Notes: a model not told the origin generated them from the sequence alone. A DNA stretch of 64,000 bases from Brachynemurus nebulosus (GCA_035578155.1 JAPWDM010000005.1:31798108-31862107); one strand, 5' to 3'. Counted from the stretch's first letter, positions 35,080-47,526 are shown. Program-made: numbers and translations.

Positions 35080-35910
35080 TTATGATGATGAACGCTATTC
35101 TAAGAATCAAAGAATTCGTTAATACTGCGCTTGCGTCAGTTATTTATTACAAAACTTTTTGTTGTAATTACAAAACTCTGTTTTTAAATGATAAATTAAA
35201 CAACTTTATGACAATCACTAAATTTTTTTGTCATTTAAATTTTTAAATTACTCAAGTATACTATCAAAATATTTTTTGTTATTAGAAATGTTTTTGTTAC
35301 ATTTGCAAAATTTTGTCTTAAAAATAACAGTAAGAATTAATAAATCGTAGTAGAGGCAAGTTTTGTAACAATATTAAAATTTTAGTTATAACAACAAAAA
35401 CTGAAGAACAGAAATAGCTTTGTAAATATTATCAGGGCTTCTTTAAATGCATACATATAAGTATTATGAACGGTTACAAAATACCACTTAAATGTATCAG
35501 CTTGTCAACTCTGCGCAAGTGTCATTTAATTATTACAAAAATTTTCGTTTTAATTACAAAAGAGATTTTTACTTTAAGCATGCGCATTTTGATTTTTAAA
35601 ACAGTGTTATAATTACAAATATTTTTGTTATATTTATTTAAAATATTTAATAGAACTGTAATTAATGCTACAAAAATATACTACTAAACTTTTTTTTCGT
35701 TATTACAAAAGTTTTTGTAATATTTGCAAAATTTTATATTAAAACTAAGAGTACACATTAATAAAACGCAATTTGTAGTATTAATAAAACTTATATCAAT
35801 CACTGGAAGCGAGTTTCGTTACAATTACTAAAATTTTAGTTCTAACAACGAAAACTGAATACTAAAAGCGGTTTTGTAAATAAAATCACTGTTTTTTTTT
35901 TCTGTGTAGT
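35080..35910 (+). repeat. Direct duplication of about 400 bp at the right end of the fold-back element
   Basis: Two successive units share CTGCGC(T/A)(T/A)G(C/T)GTCA near their start, TTACAAAA.TTTT.GTT in the middle, and TTTTAGTT.TAACAACAAAAACTG followed by GCTTTTGTAAAT-like sequence near their end. The second copy runs into the terminal inverted repeat. Confidence 0.6.
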
Positions 35911-36643
35911 GACTATAAGATTAAATTACTAACTAATGGATTCGGTAATCCTTACCGTAATGTATAAATTAAATACACAGAGTAATTTTACGAAACTTAA
36001 AACCTTAAAACTCGTTTTGAAAAAATTCTTACAGTAATAGAAGAATCCCCTTAAGAAAAATTTATGTATATTGCTCTACCCACAAAACTTCATGTTACCT
36101 AATTGTTCCGAGATTTTTTCTTTGGAACCCCAAGAAAACATTTTAGTCCATAAAAATATCGGAATAATAAAACTTTTTAAGAGCCATTAACTTTAAAATA
36201 TTTTTTTGCACTTGAAATATTACAAAAAAGTAAGTTTTTTGTTGGTCGATATTTGCAGTACAAAATACTTTTGTAAATATTAAAGAAATATATTGAAGTT
36301 CATCAATTGAAAAATTACATTTAGAAAAACCGGGTAAAATGAAAAGAAAATGTGAAAATATAATAATATACTGGTACCATATTCTGTTGATTCGTTTATT
36401 TTGTTCATTGATATTAAGCGGCAAAGTTGGAATGAAAATGTAATATGAGATGTAAGTGGTTTACTTTATCGTCAACGTGCAAAGTGGATGTATGTGTATT
36501 TATTTACTCGAAATTCCGGAAGTTTCTTTTAAATTTCCGTCACTGTCAAATAATATTTACAATAGCCGGTTTTTTTCTTCATATTTTTTGAAAATATTTT
36601 TGTATATATCATAGCTTAAAGATATAGAATATCATATTATTGA

Positions 36644-36829
36644 TAAAAGCTTTTTTAAAAAACCGACTTCAAGAAGTAAAAAATAATATAATAGGCGTAT
36701 TTTAAAGTCTATGAAAAATTGCGATCGGATGTGCTTAAAAAATTTTCGAATTACGCCCCGCTTGACTTCAAAATACGTCTATTATATAATTTTTTTACTT
36801 TTTGAAGTCGATTTTTTAAAAAAGCTTTT
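36644..36829. repeat. Palindromic block with AAACCGACTTC ends
   Basis: The arms AAAAGCTTTTTTAAAAAACC and GACTTCAAGAAGTAAAAAAT match the inverse of 36768-36829, spaced by about 60 bp. A further TTTTTGAAGTCGATTAAAAA at about 37235-37254 suggests that the complete interspersed element spans about 36655-37254. There is no ORF. Confidence 0.65.
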
Positions 36830-37299
36830 ATTTCATATCTTTTAGTGACAATGCTTACCAGCCTTTATAGTGATAATTGCTTAAAAGAAGAAATATTCAA
36901 AATTTCATACGTTTAGGTGGAATAGAGTATATTCTCAGAAAATTATTTTTAGGATAGTTGGATCAACATAAATTAAGAAAAAGTTACTATATTTTATAAA
37001 AAGTAAATAATTTTGCAAGTTATGTAAATTTTAAAATTGCCGTAATTATTCATATTATTATTGAAGATGGTTAAAAAATTACTTAACCAATATCAATAAA
37101 ATTTTTATGGGACCACCTGGAGAACTTTATCTACTAACCAAAAAAATAATGGCGCAAATTGGCCCAGAAATGTGGGAGAAATCGGTGTACATACATAAAA
37201 AAGTAAACATACGGGTTAAATTGAGAACCTCCTCGTTTTTGAAGTCGATTAAAAATGATCTCTAACATATTTTATGTACAGAGCCGGATTTTTACACAT

Positions 37300-40200
37300 G
37301 AGGGCCCCTGGGCAGTGGTAGTTCTGTATCCCTCTTCTTTCCATAATGTGAATTAAAAGTAAGGAAAAGTAAACAATTTAGAGATTAATTTACCAGAAAA
37401 TTGATTGTATAAAGGCCCAAACGTGTTGGGGTTTTACAAAAAATTGTAATATCGTAAATTAATAACGCACAGAATTCGTACAATCTGATTTTAGTGTACA
37501 GTTAGTGAAAAATGTTTACATTTATGAATCTCCTGCTAAGTTTCATTTAACGCGACGTTACCAGATTTTGCCAAATTTTATATTAATACTTCATTTATTC
37601 AAAGAATTAGTTTTTTTTCCATTAAGGTTGTTGGTCGATAAAACGTTTTTTTCACAGGATTTTAACGAAACTTCTCTAGATATTTATTTAATTCAATACC
37701 AATAATATCAAATATGAGCCTATTTCGATTAAAATTGGATACCCCAATTTTGAGAAAAACGATTTCAAAGGTTTGTATTTTTAACACGGGCTCTTATGGG
37801 AAAACTTTATTCTTTTTTGAATAAAATGAAAAAGTGTCAAAGGAATTTGATAAAAATTTAATATGTTATAAAATACAAAGTTACAAACCATATTTAATAA
37901 CAAGTAAAAATTATTCACATTAATTATTTTGAAATATAATTTATAAACATCATTTTACAACGTTTTTTCAACAATGCTTTTATATTGCTACAACATAAGT
38001 GCGCGGAAATTAAAAATAAAAAAACAAGTGGTATACAAGTATAATAACTGAAGAATATTGATACATTATTTAATTTTTCATAAAAGAAAATTTTTTCGCT
38101 GAGATATACTTTTGTACCTGACTATCTCAGAGCAACATTTCTCAATAACTTTGAAGTATTGTAAATGTGTTTAAACTAAATTACCTACAGACCATATGCA
38201 AATTTTTGGATTTTTAGCATCATTTTCCATTGAAATATATCAAACACCTACATGGAATATCAAAAGAATTTTCTATTCCAAAAGTTGTCCAACTTTATTG
38301 ATTTCAACTGACTTTCATCATTTTGATCCTAGCGACTCAAAGTCCTTAATTTCTTTTCGGGTTTAGAAAAACAGTTTTTAGTTACTTTGTGAGGTCTTGA
38401 GTTATGTATATTCTATGAGACATTTTTATGCCCTATTCTTATGAAGCCATCTCCCACACAAAAGCAATATTGAGCGTATTACATATTTTACTCTGAATTT
38501 AATATTTTTAATTTGTTTTACATCGAAATTTTTGATTATGTATTCAACAAACAACGTTCTCTAGATGTATCAATAATTTTAAACTTAGCCTATACATGAT
38601 CAATATTAAAACTTCTAGGGAGAATGAATATTGATGTTGTTGACTTAAAAGGATATTCAAACTTATTTATAATTCGAATAAACAAAATTAATTTCTACCT
38701 ACGCTTTTAACTTTATATTTGTTAGCAAAATTATTCATTTTATTATTTTTTAAAATTAATAATTTAAATAGAAAACATAAAAGGGCATTGACAAACGTCA
38801 GGCCACGTGTCTTGTACAGAAGTGTATCCAGCTTTAAACGTGAGAGGGGGCATTCTTTGGTATTGTCAATTTCCAACAGATTCGTTTTAAATCGTCGTAA
38901 AATTTTATCGAAATTCACCAAAAGATATAAGAGTTATTAAAATTCCACCCTGTATGCATATATAGTGATTTGTTTACATAAAAAATTTTCAAGGTTTTTT
39001 TTTATATCCATGTGACCAATACATATGCATTTTTCTTTCTCTAAATCAAAGCACTCGTGTATATTTAAACTTTTCGATGAGAAATTTTCTAATGACATTT
39101 TCCTGTTTTGAAGAGTGTTTTGGAGAACAAACATCTTTTTCGATGTATTCTTAATTCTATCATGTTTAGTTTTTCGTTTTTGTCTTCTGTTATAAAATTG
39201 AGATTCTTTAATATCATACTATTTCATTTTTGAAACGCGTTCAAAAAATATTAAGATTCAATACCGCGAATTCAAAAATCTAAAAAACTACAGACACAGA
39301 TAATAAGTACTAGACAGCTGAGGGAGCGAAGAAGGGCATAGGCTATTTTTTACTCCGGAAAAAATTGTGATTCCCGTGCGTAAATACTTTTAGAAGTTAA
39401 GTCATAATTTAATGTCACGCGGCTACAGACACAGATAAAGCTTTTTTCTTATATTTTGTCGTCGTAGAACCCAAAATTAATACATGGTTAAGCACTTACT
39501 TGATCATTTGCCGAAAACGAGAAAAAGAAAAATATGGTAATTAGAAAGTACATTTATAAGTAGACGTAGTTTCTAATTACATAGTCTGTTCTAGTTGAAC
39601 CACATTAAAGTAATATTTTAGTTTCGAGGAAATTTTCGTTGTACTACGCATGAAAATTATACACCAAGTTAATTTAACACTTGACATAATTATATGTAAT
39701 TTAATTTGTTTATACTCAAAATAATTTTGAGCAAAATGTATTATTTATATACACATACCTACACATACACAGTCGAGTACAGTGATCACAAATGAAACTT
39801 ATACACTTATATAATTATACTAAATTAAAAGTACTAAATTTATTTTCCATTACAGCAGGTATTCTCTCGAATGGTTAATAGAAATAACAAATATAAACCC
39901 TAATTAAATTTGATACAATTTATTGATAATAATGTTTTTGAATAATTTTGAAATTAATAATAGCTGGAAAACGAAACACTAATTAGTATTCAATATAATT
40001 AATTTCGGAAATTGATAAACCAGAGCTAACAGTTATTATTATTTGATACGGTTATTATTATTATAGTTTCAGAGAATGTAACAGTACTGGAATTACTAAC
40101 AGTATTTATGTAACCTTTCCAATATTACGTTATAAAAAGTTATCCGAAAAATTTATATCTTGGTTAGTCGGTAAAATACAAAACAATGGCGTCGAGTCAG

Positions 40201-40810
40201 TAGTCAAGTGAGTTAGTGTGCTGGCTTAATTAACTGCGACTGAGAGATTTAAAGTTCAAAACTAGACGTCACAGTATATTACATACATATATTCAATACA
40301 TTTGAAAGATAGACTTCGTAAAAAGCCATAGTTTTCTTTATTAAGCTATTTATTTGTTGAGGAAATGATTTGCATATATGTACATAAGCCATTGGTGAAA
40401 AGAGCAAAAAGTATTCCTATTATAGAAATAAGTATTCTTCTTTGTTACACCTCAACTTTTTTTATCATTATAAAAAAGTGAAAATTCTTAATTTACACTT
40501 TTTCTGCTCTAGGTTAAAACGGAAATTAATTTTATTTAAAATGTAAATATATCTACTTTTTTTTAAATTTGTTCCCCACCTACATGTACAGTATGGCCTA
40601 GAAGTTATGACCTCTTCCACTTCTTACAAGGAGAGGTTCAGGTATGGTCGTCATCGATTTCAACCAAATTTCGTCTGCTAGTAGAGCATTATATCAGTAT
40701 TAAAAATTTACAATTTTAAGATCCACCTCTCAAGAACACAAGAAATATTTTTATTTAAAATTCGAACAAAAATATAAGTAAGATAGGTATAATTTAGTTA
40801 TTTATTATAT
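37300..40810. other. AT-rich non-coding stretch
   Basis: I see no gene and no complete mobile element here. Minor items are a hAT-like CAGAGCCGG start at about 37279 without a partner, a GGCATAGGCTATTTTTTACTCC scrap near 39338-39359 of a type common in insect retroposon tails, and short microsatellite-like runs. Overlapping open frames on both strands at 38688-38940 have no recognisable content. Confidence 0.5.
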
Positions 40811-40816
40811 TTCGTC

Positions 40817-40890
40817 AGAATGGGTATAGCACAGCGGTAGAACATCGGAGTGCGGATAGTGGGGTACCGGAATCGAATCCCGGTACAAGT
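40817..40890 (+). pseudogene. Degenerate tRNA-Cys-like sequence (pseudogene or SINE head)
   Basis: A-box TAGCACAGCGG (40827-40837) and a B-box-like AATCGAATCC (40871-40880) have tRNA spacing. Around them GGGTATAGC.CAG.GGTAGA. CAT and the T-arm/3' side follow the tRNA-Cys layout. T33 is at 40851 and the anticodon position reads GCG (40852-40854) instead of GCA. D-arm and anticodon stems are broken and the acceptor pairs at about 5 of 7 positions, so it is not a functional tRNA. No SINE tail or TSD was identified. Confidence 0.7.
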
Positions 40891-41028
40891 GATTACTCAA
40901 TTTTTTTTTAATAACAATTAATTTATTAAATAATAAACAAATACTTTGCTTTGCAAAATACCACTTTTATTTTTGAAACTGTGACAGTATTGTTTCAAAA
41001 ATAAAAGTGGTATTTTGCAAAGCAAGTA

Positions 41029-41581
41029 TTAGGTCATCCGAAAAGTTCGTGCCGTTTTCTGAGCCGCTCGAATGAATTCATATTTCTTCAAGTAGCAACC
41101 GCAAACGAAACATGCAATAACATGTTAGTGTTAGGCCGATAGTGTTGCTTGTAATATGTATCATAAATCTTTAAACAGTGTTTAAATAATTATTTTTTTT
41201 GGTAGTAATAATGAGCAATCTTAGACATCAAGGAACATCATGTCGTGTTATACGAGTTTAAAAAGGTACTAATGCAGCTGACGCAACGAGATATATTTGT
41301 AGTGTTTATGGTGACGATGCGTTTTCAGACAGAACTTTTGTAGAAAGTGGTTTGTTAGATTTCAAAAGAATAATTTTTCTTTGGAAGATGAAGCTCCCTC
41401 CGGTCGACCTGTGTGTATTAACGATGAAGCAAAGCGTCAAGAAATAAAGCGAAACCTGAGGCAAACTGTCAAGAATTAGCGGCAACTTTTGAGCATTCAA
41501 TATCCACAGTTTTCGGCCATTTGAAGAAAATTAGGATGGTCATTTACACCGAAAACGGCACGAACTTTCCAGATGACCCAA
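41029..41581 (+). mobile_element. Internally deleted mariner element
   Basis: The TIRs are TTAGGTCATCCGAAAAGTTC at the left and, inverted, TTGGGTCATCTGGAAAGTTC at the right. TA flanks both ends (41027-41028 and 41582-41583). The length is 553 bp against about 1.3 kb for a complete mariner, so more than half is deleted. Confidence 0.93.
41211..41545 (+). pseudogene. mariner transposase N-terminal remnant
   Basis: From the ATG at 41211 the reading shows MSNLRHQGTSCRVI, a stop at the usual F/L position, then KGTNAADATRYICSVYGDDA and FSDRTFVESGLLDFK; after a frame change, an SLEDEAPSGRP-like block. These correspond to the paired helix-turn-helix DNA-binding half of mariner transposases. In-frame stops and at least one frameshift are present. 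The catalytic DD(34)D half is deleted, and the last bases run into the right TIR. Confidence 0.88.
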
Positions 41582-41599
41582 TATTTGTTTATTATTTAC

Positions 41600-43065
41600 A
41601 AATATAGAATACCATAAAGTAACACTCAAATCTATTAATATTAATTAATTTATTAATTATGTTAACAAAATTAAATTACGAAATAGTACTTGTCGCAAAA
41701 TTAATGAATTAATATAATTTTTCTCAAAATCGTTTTTTTTCGATATGAGTATATCACAATAGTCAATTAGATACATTAAAACTTTTAAAATGTTAAAAAG
41801 TTTATATTGCAGTTCAAATCATGCACAAATTATTTTGGATTAATAAAATTACACCAAGAAAAGAAATTTAAAGGATTGGTTGGCTACACTTGGAAAAAAA
41901 TTAGTTTTATTAAAAACTGAAATTTTTTTATAGGTTGTCTTTCGACAAGCTATTATTAAGAGACTTTTGGAACACTCGTTATTTTACTTTATCGCTTATT
42001 ATCTTTTTTCTTTTAGTTAAACTTTCCTCCCGAGTACAGTAAATAAATGTATATGAAAATTTCATCTTGATTACACAAAAAAAACTTAGGGATATAATGA
42101 ACAATTATTTATTTTTATAATGGAATGCAGTGGACTGTTTATGCAATAGAGATTTTTCCCAGTAGATATTTAATTTAATCTTATGATATTATAAACTTAA
42201 CATTTAAAAGCATTCAGATTATTTCCATATTAAGAACGCTAAGTACCTTACTAGAATTACATGGACACTATATAACAACCATAACAACCAGTTAAACACC
42301 AAACTAAAAATTCATATTAAAAATTTAAATACATACCTATATTCATATCACGTATTCGTATCAGTAAGCCGTTATTTTCTACCACGTCGACAAAGACTAA
42401 TAATATGCAGGTTTGTTGTAATTGCAACAATTTAAATATGGAACAAACAATATAGAAATAACAACTGTATTTGTTGGTAATCGTCGAGAGAAAAGTTATA
42501 CGAAAACTGACTCTTTTATTCCACTTTTGTATTTTTGTTATTTTATGTTTATTTAAGAAATAAGTTTGCCCTATTTAGACAATATCTGCATTCTAGATAG
42601 TAATTTAAAATAGAGAATTAGCATATTTATAATTTTATTTTAATAAATATACATTTTAAATAAAATTTCTTTCTGAAACCGTTTTTTCAAATTAGAACAA
42701 TTTGGAGCTCAAAAATAATCCTGGAGATATAACTTTACGTAAAAATTTAGTTAAACGTAAATCGGTTAGGACTACAACGTATAATATCTTTTAATTCTGG
42801 AACATTCTTATAAAAGTCGTTTCAAACTAAAATTCCTTTTTATTTTGAAATTGGAATGTAATATTTTAACTTTTTTTTTTTTTAAAAAAAATCAGGAATT
42901 TTTAATATTTAATATTAAAAAAAATTTCAAGTAAACAATTTTCCTTTTATTCTTTATAATTACCATATTAATTACAAAATAACAGTATGAATTAATGATT
43001 TTATTATTATTTTATGTTTCGAAAAAAAAAAAACGAATAATTCAGCCTTTTTATAAATAAAACAA
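41600..43065. other. AT-rich non-coding stretch
   Basis: No gene, complete repeat unit or TIR pair was recognised. The sequence is very AT-rich with frequent short homopolymers. Confidence 0.5.
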
Positions 43066-43719
43066 TTATGTATGTAATAAAAAAAAAACGCCGTGAGCAG
43101 CGGGGCCCCATCACGGTAGTCGAATTTTCCCCTTCATCTTCGGTATTGAATGTCTACAAGCGAAATGTGATTGAAAGTCTACAACCGAATTGTCATTTTG
43201 TTGGTTTCAAAACTGGTGATGAGTGTTCGGCTGATCGAGGCTTTAAAAAAAGGTTTTAAGTATTTAAGGGCTGTATCTCAGTAAATTTCAATTTTGTGCC
43301 GAAAACAGGTAGCAGAAAAAAAGCCAACACAATTCGTACGAGGACATTCCTGCCCATGTTTATCCGCTAATTGCCTTTATGTTTTAGTTTTAAAAATTAA
43401 AAAAGGACCTTAAATAGTAAACTGGAAGGCCTTTATAAAGATATTTTTTCTTTCCAAAAAAATCCAAAATTTCTATTTTATAAATACTAAAAATCCAAAA
43501 TTCCTAATTTATAAATAAACAGTGACTTTAATAACATTTTTAAATTACTTAATATGTATGTATTTCATTTGTCATAAAAGTAAGTTCACTTTTTTTTAAA
43601 TTTTTTAAAATTACTATTCGCCTACTTGTATTTAGAATAAACATAATGCTTTTAAAACACATTTAACAATAGCATTCAATTCCGATGTAAAAATGGGAGA
43701 AGTGCGGGGAAAAGTGATG

Positions 43720-44400
43720 CGGACTACCTACAAGGTACTAGCTGGATACTAACTGAATACACGTACAAAATTTCAGCCCTCTAGGTTTCCTTATGGAGTC
43801 TCTAGACGTGTTAGAAAACAAGCAAAAAAATTAAGGAAATATTGGCGTAAAAATCGTGGGGGTAAGGGTTAAAAGTTGAAACCTCCAAAAAAGAGTGTCT
43901 GGTTATTAGCTTAACCTGTACACCAAATTTCAGCCCTCTAGGTTTATTTGGGGAGATTTTGACCCGAACGAAACTGTTAAAAAACAAGAAAAATCATGTT
44001 CTTTTGGGTATAAAAATGGTGGGGGTAGGGGTTAAAAGTCGAGACCCCCAAAAGGCACCCCCTTGATACTAACTCAATCCGAATACAAAATTTCAGCCCT
44101 CTAGGTTTATTCGGGTGACCTGTGCGAGTGGTACAAACTTCGAAAACGTCGAAAATGCATGAAATTTTAGCTTAAAAATGAGGGGGGTGGGGGTAAAATA
44201 TTAAAACCTCCAAAAAGCACAACCTAGGTACGAACTTTATCAACACACCAAATTTCAACCCTCTACGTTAATTCTGGGGGGCTGGGGGCCTGTTAGATCC
44301 AGCGAAAATCGTTTTTCCCCCCTCTACTCCCACCATATCATCCTAGGAAGCTGAATTTTGGATATGTTGTAGATAATTGACCGAAACATTATTTAAAACC
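43720..44400 (+). repeat. Tandem array, unit about 150-165 bp, four copies
   Basis: Each unit contains AAATTTCA(G/A)CCCTCTA(G/C)GTT followed by a GGGGGT(A/G)(A/G)GGGTTAAAA block and a CTCCAAAA(A/G) or CCCCAAAA segment. Copies start near 43769, 43923, 44088 and 44251. The G/C runs stand out from the AT-rich surroundings. The array continues into a related GC-rich block up to 44590 that ends in a long TA repeat. It is probably the non-coding tail of an interspersed repeat. Confidence 0.7.
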
Positions 44401-44586
44401 GGTTTGGAAAAGTTTTATTGCTTTTCCGCCCCCCACCACCCCCTTAAAGGTCGGGTCCGAAAAAAAATTTGCCCAAAATTTGACCCCACTTTGATAGTAT
44501 TGTTGTGCATCGGAATAAGCCCCACTTACCAAATTTCATCTCTTAACTTCCATAGGGGGGCCCTACACATATTAAAAGGTTGCGGG

Positions 44587-44690
<104 letters not shown>

Positions 44691-45615
44691 TCAGACATCT
44701 TTTTTTTTTACATAATCGTGTTCTACGGGTCCGAAAACGGATAGCGCCCCTGGTCTCGCCTCTCGCAGCTCTTATCGTATAGACTGTATAAGTCTAATTT
44801 TTCGGAGAAAATTCGACAATTACATATCGGTAATTCAGAACTTTTTTGTAAATATATTTTTTTTACATATTTATTATTATTTGTTTCTAGAATTCACATA
44901 TTAAAGAATGAAATTTCCAAGAGAGTTAGTACTCTTAATGGTTGTAATTGCTTGCCTAGAGTGCTACTCACGAAAACTTTAATCCGACTGTGGGGGGAAA
45001 TTTAGTAGTAAGGAGCGTTGAAACGTTAATACCAACCGATATTAATTTGAAACTTTAACATTTTGAACTCTATAATCACATGAATTCAAGACCGGAAATG
45101 GGTCTCGCTACGTCGTCGAATCAGTCACTACAAGCACTGTCTATCAATTTCCTTTTACGGTAATCTCTCCGTCTGTTAGTTTTCCTTAACAAATTTCCAC
45201 AAAACTTTCACTTTTAATATATTATGTAATAACACACTGTTCTATTTTTCTTTATATAGTCTATTTAGAGAAAACTTAAGACGAAGTTTTCAAAACGAAA
45301 CTGCTAAATAATATATGTGAAGTATTTTTTAAGTTTTCCCTACAGCTGTTTTGACAACATTTATGTTATAATATCCTCTATAAGGAACAAAATATAAAGA
45401 TATAACCTGCACATATTTTATACAATGACTTCTATGTTAACTCGATTAGTTTAAAAGTTATTCCTTTATTGTGGTAAAAACAAGCTGACATAATAAAAAA
45501 AAAAAAAACAAACAAATGTTACGAAAGTAAAATAAATAGCTTATTTACAAAGTAATAAGAAAGTTTTGGTGAATTTTTCAGGTTGAGAACATTAAAATAT
45601 AGTTACACCAATGTA

Positions 45616-46474
45616 CAGTGGTCCAATTTCCAAAAAAAGCGGACAAAGATGAGAAAAGTGAAGTTTGTAATTTGAACTTGTTATCCCGTAATACCGTAAG
45701 GGGGACACCACCGCACTTCGGTGCAAACCGACAGGCCATTATACCGTCTGCATTACCAGATAAGGGTAGGTCAAACACAACTAACTGCGCACCGTTCTCG
45801 TATGCATCTTCTAGTTGTTCATTAATAACTTTTGTTTGCAAATGTGTTTTTGAAATCAAAAGTGATGGAAGTTGAAAATGAAGATGAGTAATCATTGTGG
45901 ATATGTAGTAAAGGGTGATTTAATGTTTCTATAGGGTGTACTTATGACAAAGACATATTGCATTGTTAATGTGTTTATTTATAAGAAATAGTTATAAGTT
46001 TGAGGGAGTTGAATGGTTTGCCTTTTTTGCAACAAAGTATGAAGTATGTAGATAATTTTAAAAAACAAAATTCTTGCCCCAATGTGCCCCTTAGTTTTTT
46101 AAACCAATTTCAGTTTTTTCTTGTCTCATTTCATATTCATAGTCAACGAGCTTGAAAACCTTTATATACCATTTTTTGTTTCGATAAAACTAATTTTTTA
46201 TTTTTGTTCGCCATTTCGGACCCGTCATTTTGAATTTTTAAAATAGTAATATCAAATTCATAATCAACGACCTTGAAAACCTTTATATACCATTTTTTGG
46301 TTCATGAAAAACCAATTTTTTATTTGCTCGCCATTTTGGACCCGCCATTTTGAATTTTCAAAATAATAATATCAAATTCAAAATCAGCGATCTTGAAACC
46401 CTTATATACCATTTTTTGTTTTACTCAAACTAATTTTTGATTTTTGTCCGCTTTTTTTGAAAATTGGAGCACTG
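45616..46474. mobile_element. TIR element containing a protein-like minus-strand segment and a tandem repeat
   Basis: The left end CAGTGGTCCAATTTCCAAAA and the inverted right end CAGTGCTCCAATTTTCAAAA, followed by AAAGCGGACAAA, are TIRs of about 33 bp across 859 bp. The flanks do not give a convincing TSD. The minus strand reads EDAYENGAQLVVFDLPLSGN and GGVPLTVLRDNKFKLQTS between about 45650 and 45830; I do not recognise the family. The right part holds about two and a half copies of a repeat of about 120 bp. Confidence 0.65.
46127..46445 (+). repeat. Tandem repeat, unit about 120 bp
   Basis: Two full copies and one partial copy contain ATAATCAACGA.CTTGAAAAC, TTTATATACCATTTTTTG and GCCATTT(C/T)GGACCCG(T/C)CATT. 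Copies start near 46127, 46247 and 46366. The repeat lies within the right half of the TIR element. Confidence 0.8.
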
Positions 46475-47036
46475 TGCAACGTCTGATATTCTCATTTCTG
46501 TGTCTACAAAGTAATTTGCTGACAAAATTTTTAAAGAAGCAAGCGAAAAAGAAACGTATTTGAAAGTTCAATATTTATTTTATTAATTGTCTTAGAAACT
46601 GCTCAAATACAAGCAGAAAGAAAACGTTTTGATTTCGTAGCTGATTGCAAATTATTTTTCAATTGTTTGTCCCTTTTTTCAATTCAGTTGTTCAAAAGAT
46701 AATTGTAAATCTATTTTACCTCTTACGCATTGCCGAAGATTATTTATTTTACGGTGAATTAAAGAATTTCTGTTAAGAAAGTTGGGTTACTAAAAAAACG
46801 CACATTGTCAATGAGGTATGGCATCGTACTCGTAACAGATTTTTATTCAATTTTGAAAGTGATTTTGTGGTTAAACTGCATCTTTGTGTTCTATTTTATT
46901 GCTAATGTTATGTTTGAAACAACAATAATTTAGGTAAGGGCGGAATGAACTGCTTCTTAACTTTTTCTAATCAGTTACATAACTATGGAAGTTACGAAAC
47001 GACAGACCAAAAGACATTGTTTGACGTTCCCAACTG

Positions 47037-47526
47037 TAGTGATGAGCAAAATTAGTCTTGGTCTTGCAGTCTTGTCTTGGTCTTGCATTTTTTTGCAAGA
47101 CCAAGACCAAGACCAAGACTATGTATACCAAGAGCAAGACCAAGACCAAGACTATAAGTATGGCAGCAAGACCAATACCAAGACTCAAGTGAGCAACACC
47201 AAGACAAAAGCAAGAAAAAAGCAAGACTCTTGCTAAACTATTTAAATAGTTTGGAACTATAAATAATACGTAAAGATAGTAAAAATTCTGATTGCAAAAA
47301 AATGCAAGACTAAGAAGAAAAAAATTCGCTAATAAAAAAATGCAAGAAAGTGCAAGATTTTTTAGCACTAACAAGACCAAGACCAAGACTGCATTTTTCA
47401 AGACCAAGACCAATATCAAGACTCAAACTGCTCTAGCAAGACCAATACCAAGACTCTTAATGCAAGAACAAGACCAAGACCAAGACTACCAATTCTTGGT
47501 CTTGGTCTTGCATTTGCTCATCACTA
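47037..47526. mobile_element. hAT-type MITE built largely from a CAAGAC-based repeat
   Basis: The inverted ends TAGTGATGAGCAAA and TTTGCTCATCACTA delimit 490 bp. The flanks CCCAACTG (47029-47036) and TCCAACTG (47527-47534) are an 8-bp TSD with one mismatch. The interior is filled with CAAGAC and CAAGAC(C) hexamers in both orientations (GTCTTG on the left and near the right end, CAAGAC in the middle), interrupted by short AT-rich spacers. The apparent peptides of repeating Q-D or K-T are the hexamer translated. Confidence 0.9.

Larger units (their letters stand above)
32451..35908. mobile_element. Large fold-back element with internal hairpins
   Basis: The ends TACACAGGAAAAAAAAAC and, inverted, TACACAGAAAAAAAAAAC face each other across about 3.5 kb, followed inward by CA(C/G)TG(T/A)-type and TTACAAAA-rich sequence. 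TTACAAAA and TTTTGTAA motifs recur many times in both orientations. Inside are a separate TIR element (32566-33818), a long hairpin (34051-34180), a diverged duplication (34430-34790) and another (35080-35910). No TSD was identified and no protein is encoded. Confidence 0.6.
40927..41598. repeat. Palindromic element interrupted by a mariner
   Basis: The left arm 40927-40979 and the right arm 40992-41028 are inverted copies (ATAAAAGTGGTATTTTGCAA and its inverse) around a 12-bp loop. The right arm continues at 41584-41598 (TTTGTTTATTATTTA) after the mariner. With the mariner and one TA removed, the arms pair over about 53 bp with one indel. Confidence 0.88.

Noticed and set aside
37277..37320. 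hAT-like CAGAGCCGG start
   Set aside because: No matching right end or 8-bp duplication within a few kb; could be a lone decayed end or chance.
40190..40275. Second possible tRNA-derived SINE head with AAGTTCAAAACTAG
   Set aside because: The A-box is poor and no tRNA fold can be drawn; the B-box-like match alone is weak.
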